From: Microbacterium sp.
Lineage (GTDB): Bacteria > Actinomycetota > Actinomycetes > Actinomycetales > Microbacteriaceae
DNA: 64,000 nucleotides
Assembly: GCF_031180975.1 (NCBI RefSeq)
Contig: NZ_JAPSLI010000001.1
Location: 363,521 to 427,520, forward strand
Direction of reading: 5' to 3'
Shown in pieces: positions 57,537 through 64,000 of this stretch (position 1 is the first letter of the stretch; each line of letters opens with the position of its first letter). The notes beneath the pieces are model-generated. The model saw nothing but the letters and a program-made list of their open reading frames with translations, was not told where the DNA came from and did not search any database. Made by a program: the position numbers and the translations under genes.

Positions 57537-60500
57537 TCAGATCTCGTCGATCGATGCGGCTTCGAAACGGCTGGAGATGTTGATGCCGAGCTCCTCCGCA
57601 GCGCGGAAGGCCTCGTCATCGGTGTCACGGAGGTTGACCGCCGTGCCGTCGGCCGAGAGGACCTCGACGTTCAGGCAGAGCGACTGCATCTCCTTCATGA
57701 GCACCTTGAAGGACTCGGGGATGCCCGGCTCCTGGATGTTCTCGCCCTTGACGATGGCCTCGTACACCTTGACGCGGCCGAGGATGTCGTCGGACTTGAT
57801 CGTGAGGAGCTCCTGGAGCGCGTACGCGGCGCCGTAGGCCTCGAGGGCCCACACCTCCATCTCACCGAAGCGCTGGCCACCGAACTGGGCCTTACCGCCG
57901 AGCGGCTGCTGGGTGATCATCGAGTACGGACCGGTCGAGCGGGCGTGGATCTTGTCGTCCACCAGGTGGTGGAGCTTCAGGATGTACATGTAGCCCACCG
58001 AGATCGGCGCCGGGAACGGCTCGCCGGAACGACCGTCGAACAGCTGCGTCTTGCCCGAGGAGTCGATCAGACGCTCGCCGTCGCGGGTCGGCAGGGTCGA
58101 GTCGAGCAGACCCGAGATCTCCGCCTCGCTGGCACCGTCGAACACCGGGGTGGCGACCTTCGTGTTCGGAGCGACGTCGCGCGCCTCCTCCGGCAGCTTC
58201 GCCGCCCACTCCGGGTTGCCCTCGATCTTCCAGCCCTGCTTGGCGATCCACCCGAGGTGGGTCTCCAGCACCTGGCCGAAGTTCATTCGACCCGGGATGC
58301 CGAGCGGGTTCAGCACCACGTCGACCGGCGTGCCGTCGGCGAGGAACGGCATGTCCTCGACGGGCAGGATCTTCGCAATGACGCCCTTGTTGCCGTGACG
58401 GCCGGCGAGCTTGTCGCCCTCGGTGATCTTGCGCTTCTGAGCGATGTAGACGACGACGCGGCGGTTGACGCCCGAGCCCAGCTCGTCGTCGCCCTCCTCT
58501 GCGTTGAATTCCTTGACGGCGATGATCGTGCCCTGCTCACCGTGCGGCACCTTCAGGGAGGTGTCGCGGACCTCGCGGCTCTTCTCGTTGAAGATCGCGC
58601 GGAGCAGGCGCTCCTCGGCGCTCAGCTCGGTCTCACCCTTCGGCGTGACCTTGCCGACGAGGATGTCGCCGGGGCGGACCTCGGCGCCGATGCGGATGAT
58701 GCCGCGCTCGTCGAGGTCCTTCAGCAGCTCGGGGCTGACGTTGGGGAGGTCACGGGTGATCTCCTCCTTGCCCAGCTTGGTGTCGCGGGCGTCGACCTCG
58801 TACTCCTCGATGTGGATCGAGGAGAGGGTGTCGTCCTTCACCAGCTCCTGGCTGAGGATGATCGCGTCCTCGAAGTTGTGACCCTCCCACGGCATGAACG
58901 CCACGAGCAGGTTCTTTCCGAGGGCGAGCTCGCCGTTCTCGGTGGCGGGGCCGTCGGCGATGACCTCGCCGACCTCGACGCGCTCACCGGCGGAGACGAT
59001 CACACGCTGGTTGTAGGAGGTGCCCTGGTTGGAGCGGTCGAACTTGCGCAGGTGGTACTCCTGCGTGCCGCCCTCGTCGAGCATGACCACGACCTTGTCG
59101 GCCGAGACCTCGGTCACCACACCGGCCTTCTGCGCGGTGACGACGTCACCGGCGTCGATGGCGGTGTAGCCCTCCATACCGGTGCCGACCAGTGGCGACT
59201 CGGAACGGAGCAGCGGCACGGCCTGACGCTGCATGTTGGCGCCCATGAGCGCGCGCTGCGCGTCGTCGTGCTCGAGGAAGGGCACGAGCGAGGTCGCGAC
59301 CGAGACCATCTGGCGCGGCGAGACGTCGATGTAGCCGATCTCCTCGGGGAGGAACAGGTCGACCTCACCGCTGCCGCCGCGAGGGCGGGCCAGGACGTGG
59401 CTCTCGGTGAAGCGGCCGTCCTTGTCGAGCGGCGCGTTCGCCTGCGCGATGTTGAACTCGACCTCCTCGGCTGCCGTGAGGTAGTCGATCTGGTCGGTGA
59501 CGCGGCCGTTCTCGACCTTGCGGTACGGGGTCTCGATGAAGCCGAACGAGTTGATGCGCGCGAACGTCGCGAGCGCACCGATCAGACCGATGTTCGGGCC
59601 TTCCGGGGTCTCGATCGGGCACATGCGGCCGTAGTGCGACGGGTGCACGTCCCGGACCTCGACGCCGGCGCGGTCACGGCTCAGACCACCGGGGCCGAGA
59701 GCCGACAGACGGCGCTTGTTGGTCAGACCCGCGAGCGGGTTGTTCTGGTCCATGAACTGCGACAGCTGCGAAGTGCCGAAGAACTCCTTGATCGCGGCCA
59801 CGACGGGGCGCACGTTGATCAGGGTCTGCGGGGTGATCGCCTCGATGTCCTGCGTGGTCATGCGCTCGCGGACGACGCGCTCCATGCGGGACAGACCGGT
59901 GCGGACCTGGTTCTGGATCAGCTCACCCACCGCGCGGATGCGACGGTTGCCGAAGTTGTCGATGTCATCGGCGGCGATGCGGATCTGGGTCTTCTTGCCC
60001 GAGCGGATGCCCTCGAAGCTCTCGTCGCCGCGGTGCAGACGCACCAGGTACTTGATGGTGGCGACGATGTCCTCGACGGTCAGCACCGAGTCGGTGAGCG
60101 GGGTGTCGAGGCCCAGCTTGTGGTTGATCTTGTAGCGACCCACCTTGGCCAGGTCGTAGCGCTTCGGGTTGAAGTAGAAGTTGTCCAGCAGCGCACGAGC
60201 AGCCTCGGCGGCGACCTGCTCGCCCGGACGCAGCTTGCGGTAGATGTCGCGGAGCGCGTCCTCCTTGGTGAGGATGGTGTCCTTCGACAGGGTCTCCTCG
60301 ATGGAGGGGAAGCCGGCGAACTCGGCGAGGATCTCCTCGCTGGTCATGCCCAGCGCCTTCAGGAAGACGGTGACGGACTGCTTGCGCTTGCGGTCGATGC
60401 GCACGCCGACCTGGTCGCGCTTGTCGATCTCGAACTCGAGCCAGGCGCCGCGGCTGGGGATGACGCGGGCGGTGACGATGTCCTTGTCGCTGGTCTTGTC

Positions 60501-61040
60501 GGGGGTCTTGTCGAAGTAGACACCCGGCGAGCGCACCAGCTGCGAGACGACGACGCGCTCGGAGCCGTTGATGATGAACGTGCCCTTGTCGGTCTGGAGC
60601 GGGAAGTCGCCCATGAAGACCGTCTGCGTCTTGATCTCACCGGTGAGGTGGTTCATGAACTCGGCCTCGACGTACAGCGGAGCGGCGTAGGTCTTGCCGC
60701 GCTCCTTGCACTCCTCGATGGAGTACTTCTCCGGCTCGAGGTACGGGTTCGTGAACGAGAGCTGCATCGTCTCGGCGAGGTCCTCGATCGGGGAGATCTC
60801 CTCGAAGATCTCACCCAGACCCGAGATCTCGGAGACGTCAGTGCGGCCTGCGGCCTTGGCCTCGGCCACGCGCGCCTTCCAGGCGTCGTTGCCGACGAGC
60901 CAACCGAAGGACTCGGTCTGCAAGGCGAGGAGGTCGGGGACAGTCAGCGTGTCGGAGATCTTGGCGAACGAGAGGCGGGATGCTCCGCGTCCGTTCTTGG
61001 GGGTGGTGGTGGATGTGGATGCGTTGCGAGCAGCAGCCAA
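57537..61040 (-). CDS. rpoB: RNA polymerase beta subunit
   Basis: The 1167-residue beta subunit starts at TTG 61040 after GGAGGT. Typical motifs are [55 protein letters not shown] and the C-terminal [18 protein letters not shown]. Residue 441, in [11 protein letters not shown], is Asn (codon 59720-59718); E. coli and M. tuberculosis have His here (E. coli 526). Substitution at this place lowers rifampicin binding, so partial natural resistance is predicted. Otherwise the protein is ordinary. Confidence 0.98.
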   Translation of the reverse strand: MAAARNASTSTTTPKNGRGASRLSFAKISDTLTVPDLLALQTESFGWLVGNDAWKARVAEAKAAGRTDVSEISGLGEIFEEISPIEDLAETMQLSFTNPYLEPEKYSIEECKERGKTYAAPLYVEAEFMNHLTGEIKTQTVFMGDFPLQTDKGTFIINGSERVVVSQLVRSPGVYFDKTPDKTSDKDIVTARVIPSRGAWLEFEIDKRDQVGVRIDRKRKQSVTVFLKALGMTSEEILAEFAGFPSIEETLSKDTILTKEDALRDIYRKLRPGEQVAAEAARALLDNFYFNPKRYDLAKVGRYKINHKLGLDTPLTDSVLTVEDIVATIKYLVRLHRGDESFEGIRSGKKTQIRIAADDIDNFGNRRIRAVGELIQNQVRTGLSRMERVVRERMTTQDIEAITPQTLINVRPVVAAIKEFFGTSQLSQFMDQNNPLAGLTNKRRLSALGPGGLSRDRAGVEVRDVHPSHYGRMCPIETPEGPNIGLIGALATFARINSFGFIETPYRKVENGRVTDQIDYLTAAEEVEFNIAQANAPLDKDGRFTESHVLARPRGGSGEVDLFLPEEIGYIDVSPRQMVSVATSLVPFLEHDDAQRALMGANMQRQAVPLLRSESPLVGTGMEGYTAIDAGDVVTAQKAGVVTEVSADKVVVMLDEGGTQEYHLRKFDRSNQGTSYNQRVIVSAGERVEVGEVIADGPATENGELALGKNLLVAFMPWEGHNFEDAIILSQELVKDDTLSSIHIEEYEVDARDTKLGKEEITRDLPNVSPELLKDLDERGIIRIGAEVRPGDILVGKVTPKGETELSAEERLLRAIFNEKSREVRDTSLKVPHGEQGTIIAVKEFNAEEGDDELGSGVNRRVVVYIAQKRKITEGDKLAGRHGNKGVIAKILPVEDMPFLADGTPVDVVLNPLGIPGRMNFGQVLETHLGWIAKQGWKIEGNPEWAAKLPEEARDVAPNTKVATPVFDGASEAEISGLLDSTLPTRDGERLIDSSGKTQLFDGRSGEPFPAPISVGYMYILKLHHLVDDKIHARSTGPYSMITQQPLGGKAQFGGQRFGEMEVWALEAYGAAYALQELLTIKSDDILGRVKVYEAIVKGENIQEPGIPESFKVLMKEMQSLCLNVEVLSADGTAVNLRDTDDEAFRAAEELGINISSRFEAASIDEI

Positions 61041-61202
61041 GGGAATAACCTCCGTCGGCCCGGGCAGGGCCAGTCGATTCCTTGTCGTCGGTGGAGTGCG
61101 CGCTCGAGTCCACCCCGCATGCGCACTTCGCTCTCAAGGAGCGGGGCATGCGACGACTGCCGACCACCATATGAGGGCAGGGAGAAACGAACGCAAAGTA
61201 CC

Positions 61203-61231
61203 ACTATAGACGCTTCGACGCGCCATGTCCA
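61203..61231 (-). promoter_or_regulatory. rpoB promoter
   Basis: TGGACA (61231-61226) and TATAGT (61208-61203) are 17 bases apart, close to the housekeeping consensus. The expected start near 61196 gives a leader of about 155 bases before the TTG. The gap 61041-61305 has no gene. Confidence 0.82.
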
Positions 61232-61305
61232 CCGAGGTTCTTGACGATCGCGCTCGGCTGCGGTATCGGGGCCGCTCTCCCCACCTCATCGGATGCTGCG
61301 GCTGA

Positions 61306-61620
61306 TCACTCCGTGTGCGCGACGTTGCCGCGACAGTTCTCCCCCGGGCTCAGCGGCAGCATGTCCTTCAGGCCCGCCGCCACGTACTGGCCGTAGCTCT
61401 GCACGTGTCCGTCGGTGACCATGTCGTCGTCGAGCTCCGGCAGCGGGTTCATCTCCACGTCGTCGGGAAGGTCGCGACCCGAGAAGTGACACGCGGAGTG
61501 CGCCTTGTCGCCGCCCTTGATGTCACCGCCCTGCCCGTTGTACTCCCCGGCCATGGCCGCGCCGCTGCTGCCCAGCACGAGCATCAGTCCCAGCGCAGCG
61601 CCGATCATCGTCTTCTTCAT
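61306..61620 (-). CDS. Small secreted protein with two cysteines
   Basis: The 104-residue protein has a clear signal peptide (KKTMIGAALGLMLVLGSSGAAMA, cleavage about residue 24) and an acidic mature part with SACHFSG and PGENCRGN; the two Cys probably form a disulfide. ATG 61620 begins the signal peptide; the longer frame to 61725 is not coding. It resembles a group of small exported actinobacterial proteins with no known role. Confidence 0.75.
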   Translation of the reverse strand: MKKTMIGAALGLMLVLGSSGAAMAGEYNGQGGDIKGGDKAHSACHFSGRDLPDDVEMNPLPELDDDMVTDGHVQSYGQYVAAGLKDMLPLSPGENCRGNVAHTE

Positions 61621-61773
61621 ATGCGTCCCCAACCCCAGTGGAATCACCGGCCGACTCCCCCAGCGGCCGCATGCGGCGATGATCGCCGCACAAGCCAGGT
61701 TTAGACCCGCGAGGCGGGCGACCACAAGGCCTTCTGCGATCAGCGCGCCGACGGGTCGATCAACCGCGGTCCA

Positions 61774-63501
61774 TCATGATGCGATGTTGAGCTCGTTGCC
61801 GGGGATGGATGCCAGCAGCCGGCGCGTGTACGGGTCGCGCGGGTTCGTGAAGATCTCCTCGGAGCTCGCCGCCTCCACGAGCGCGCCGTCCTTCATGACG
61901 CACACGTAGTCGCTGATCAATCGCACCACGGCGAGGTCGTGGGAGATGAACAGGTAGCTGAGTCCGTACTCGCGCTGCAGGTCGCCGAGCAGGGTGAGGA
62001 TCTGCGCCTGCACCAGCACGTCCAGCGCCGACACGGGCTCGTCGCACACCACCAGATCGGGCGACAGCGCCAGCGCCCTGGCGATCGCGACCCGCTGGCG
62101 CTGCCCGCCGGAGAGCTCGGACGGGTAGCGCTGCAGCATCGACTGCGGCAGCGCCACGTCGTCGAGCAGCTTGCGCACCCGGGCGCGGCGCTCGGCCCTG
62201 CTCCCCCGCTTGTAGAACTCCAGCGGCTCCGCGATCAGCCGCTCGATCGTGAACATCGGGTTCAGGCTGGAGTAGGGATCCTGGAACACCGGCTGCACGC
62301 GCTGGCGGAACTCCCGCGCCTGCGCGCGGTCGAGCGTGGAGATGTCCTGCCCCTCGAAGCGGATGCTGCCGGCGGAGGGCTCGATGAGCTTGAGCAGCAT
62401 CCGGGCGGTGGTGGTCTTGCCCGAACCGGACTCGCCGACGATCGCCACCGTCTCGCCGCGCGGGATGGCGAGCGAGACGTCGTCGACCGCGACGAAGTCC
62501 TCGCGGCGGCCGCGGACCGGGTACACCTTGCGCAGGTTCTCGATCTCCACGATGTTGTCTGCGCCTTTCGTCACTTCGGCTCGCTCCGCTCGCTCAGTGC
62601 GGCGCTCGCCTTCGGCGCGCTCAACGGCCGGCGCGGTGCGGAAGGCCTCCGGCCGCAGGCGCGCGGCGGCGATCGAGGGCGCTGCCTTGACGAGGCTCTG
62701 CGTATACGGATGCTGCGGGTCGTCGAGGATCTGCCGCGCGGGCCCCTGCTCGACGACGCGGCCGCGGTGCATCACCACCACCCGCTGCGCGCGCTCGGCC
62801 GCGAGGCCGAGGTCGTGCGTGATCAGCAGCACCGCCGTGCCGAGCTCGCGAGTCATCTCGGCGATCTGGTCAAGGATGGTCTGCTGCACCGTCACGTCCA
62901 GCGCACTGGTCGGCTCGTCGGCGATGAGCAGCCGCGGCCGGCAGGCCAGCCCGATGGCGATGAGCGCGCGCTGCCGCAGACCTCCGGACAGTTCGTGCGG
63001 GTACTGCGCGGCGCGCCGCTCCGGATCGGGCAGACCCGCCGCCGACAGCGCCTCGACGACCTTCGCGCCGACATCCTTCCGGGTCGCGAGCCCGTGCGCG
63101 AGCAGCGTCTCCGCCACCTGCGTGCCGACCTTCGCGACCGGGTTCAGGTTCGACATCGGATCCTGCGGCACCATCCCGATGTCGCGCCCACGGATGCGGC
63201 GCAGCTCGCCCTCCGGCATCCCGACCAGCTCTCGCCCGTCCAGGCGGATGCTGCCGGCCGACACGTGCCCGCCCGACGCGAGCAGCCCGATCACGGCCAT
63301 CGCCGTCGTCGACTTGCCGGACCCGGATTCACCGACGATCGCGACGGTCTCGCCCGGGGCGATCTCGAGATCGACGTCCTCGACGGCGTGCACGACGCCG
63401 TCCATGGTGCGGAAGTCGACCGCCAGGCCGGACACCTGCAGCAGCGGAGCCGCCTGCGGCGGGAGGGATGCGGTCATTCGCTCGTCCTTCATCGGGGTCA
63501 T
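61774..63501 (-). CDS. Fused dipeptide/oligopeptide ABC ATPases (DppD-DppF)
   Basis: The 575-residue protein holds two complete ATPases. The N-half (about 15-280) has GESGSGKST, LSGGLRQRA and LLIADEPTSALD. The C-half (about 318-570) has GESGSGKTT, LSGGQRQRV and LVVCDEPVSALD. The linker ERAEGERRTERAERAEV is low in complexity and comes from a CG-rich repeat-like DNA stretch. Fused Dpp ATPases are common in Actinobacteria. ATG 63501 overlaps the permease stop (ATGA). It powers peptide import together with the permease encoded before it; no binding protein is in the window. Confidence 0.93.
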   Translation of the reverse strand: MTPMKDERMTASLPPQAAPLLQVSGLAVDFRTMDGVVHAVEDVDLEIAPGETVAIVGESGSGKSTTAMAVIGLLASGGHVSAGSIRLDGRELVGMPEGELRRIRGRDIGMVPQDPMSNLNPVAKVGTQVAETLLAHGLATRKDVGAKVVEALSAAGLPDPERRAAQYPHELSGGLRQRALIAIGLACRPRLLIADEPTSALDVTVQQTILDQIAEMTRELGTAVLLITHDLGLAAERAQRVVVMHRGRVVEQGPARQILDDPQHPYTQSLVKAAPSIAAARLRPEAFRTAPAVERAEGERRTERAERAEVTKGADNIVEIENLRKVYPVRGRREDFVAVDDVSLAIPRGETVAIVGESGSGKTTTARMLLKLIEPSAGSIRFEGQDISTLDRAQAREFRQRVQPVFQDPYSSLNPMFTIERLIAEPLEFYKRGSRAERRARVRKLLDDVALPQSMLQRYPSELSGGQRQRVAIARALALSPDLVVCDEPVSALDVLVQAQILTLLGDLQREYGLSYLFISHDLAVVRLISDYVCVMKDGALVEAASSEEIFTNPRDPYTRRLLASIPGNELNIAS

Positions 63502-64000
63502 CGCGCTCTCGTCCTCGGGTCCATCGACTCGCGCAGCGCCTCGCCGAACAGCGTGAAGCCGAGCGCGGTGACGGCGATGCAGATGCCGGGCAGGAACGCC
63601 AGCCACGGCGCGATGGCCAGTTCGTTCTGCGCGTACGTCAGCATGCGTCCCCACTCGGCCGTCTCCGGCCGGCCGCCGCCGAGGCCGAGGAACGACAGCG
63701 CGGCGGCGTCGATCACGGCGGTGGCGAGCGTCAGCGTGCCCTGCACGATCACGGGCCCCACCGCGTTCGGCAGCACGTGCGACATCGTGATGCGGCCGCG
63801 CCCGAGACCGAGCGTCTGCGCCGACAGCACGTACTCCGCCGAGCGCTGTTGCAGCATCGAGGCGCGCAGCAACCGGGCGAAGATCGGCACCTGCGACGCT
63901 CCGATCGCGATCATCACCGCCGAGGGCGTCTGCCCAAGGATGGCGGCGATGGACACCGCGAGCAGCAGGTTCGGCACTGACAGGATGATGTCGACGAGCC
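63498..64000 (-). CDS. Dipeptide ABC permease (DppC-like), 5' end outside window
   Basis: The visible 167 codons hold the C-terminal part of a DppC/OppC permease: LRASMLQQRSAEYVLSAQTLGLG and MSHVLPNAVGPVIVQG form the coupling loop, with helices on both sides, and the end is EALRESMDPR. The frame continues past 64000. Confidence 0.9.
   Translation of the reverse strand, partial: LVDIILSVPNLLLAVSIAAILGQTPSAVMIAIGASQVPIFARLLRASMLQQRSAEYVLSAQTLGLGRGRITMSHVLPNAVGPVIVQGTLTLATAVIDAAALSFLGLGGGRPETAEWGRMLTYAQNELAIAPWLAFLPGICIAVTALGFTLFGEALRESMDPRTRAR

Overview
The window is a GC-rich actinobacterial chromosome segment. GTG and TTG starts are frequent, many genes are joined by ATGA/GTGA overlaps, and dTDP-rhamnose, GlmM, ribosomal protein and RpoB/RpoC sequences look like those of Microbacteriaceae. 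A Microbacterium-like organism is the most likely source, but this is judged from protein style and layout, not from a database search.

Layout. 1-9.9 kb (+ strand mostly): cell-surface polysaccharide. Two Wzz/bacterial-tyrosine-kinase proteins are followed by a dTDP-L-rhamnose operon (rmlA, rmlB, fused rmlC-rmlD), a membrane-anchored protein with 11-residue repeats, GtrA, a GT2 glycosyltransferase and a GT-C-like membrane glycosyltransferase. 10.7-19.5 kb: an AXE1-type esterase, the rplM-rpsI-glmM operon, a DUF559-type protein, an EEP-family phosphodiesterase, a multi-spanning membrane protein and truA. 19.5-26.3 kb: a sensory and uptake module with a histidine kinase, LytTR regulator, small membrane protein, sodium/solute symporter, and a cstA-ybdD pair. 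26.6-28.5 kb: a Tat-exported PLP enzyme coupled to a secreted RidA. 28.7-33.05 kb: a copper operon (copZ, His-rich protein, copA, a 54-residue double-CC protein, csoR) with two CsoR-like operators. 33.3-39.5 kb: two DUF7882-type paralogues, tRNA-Met and tRNA-Thr, an M23 peptidase, an inositol-phosphatase-like enzyme, an enoyl-CoA hydratase and an EF-G-binding zinc protein.

39.6-53.4 kb is the most accessory part. A broken DUF222/HNH endonuclease pseudogene is followed by one long minus-strand fructan operon: LacI regulator, Opp-type binding protein, two permeases, two ATPases, a Tat-secreted GH32 enzyme, and a PfkB kinase whose frame runs straight into a second GH32. A direct repeat of 73-86 bp lies on both sides of the operon, and tRNA-Tyr and a second pfkB lie just beyond it. 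The likely logic is extracellular fructan cleavage, oligosaccharide import, intracellular hydrolysis and fructose phosphorylation under LacI control. An out-of-frame piece of a CUT1 permease C-terminus between pfkB and GH32 suggests that an earlier transporter was lost.

53.6-61.2 kb holds rpoC and rpoB with a clear promoter and terminator. RpoB carries Asn where rifampicin-sensitive bacteria usually have His in the rifampicin region. The end of the window has a small secreted protein, a fused DppD-DppF ATPase and a partial peptide permease.

A striking background feature is the density of intergenic repeats: several distinct families of palindromic and tandem repeats fill most gaps, and one family has entered the copA reading frame in frame.
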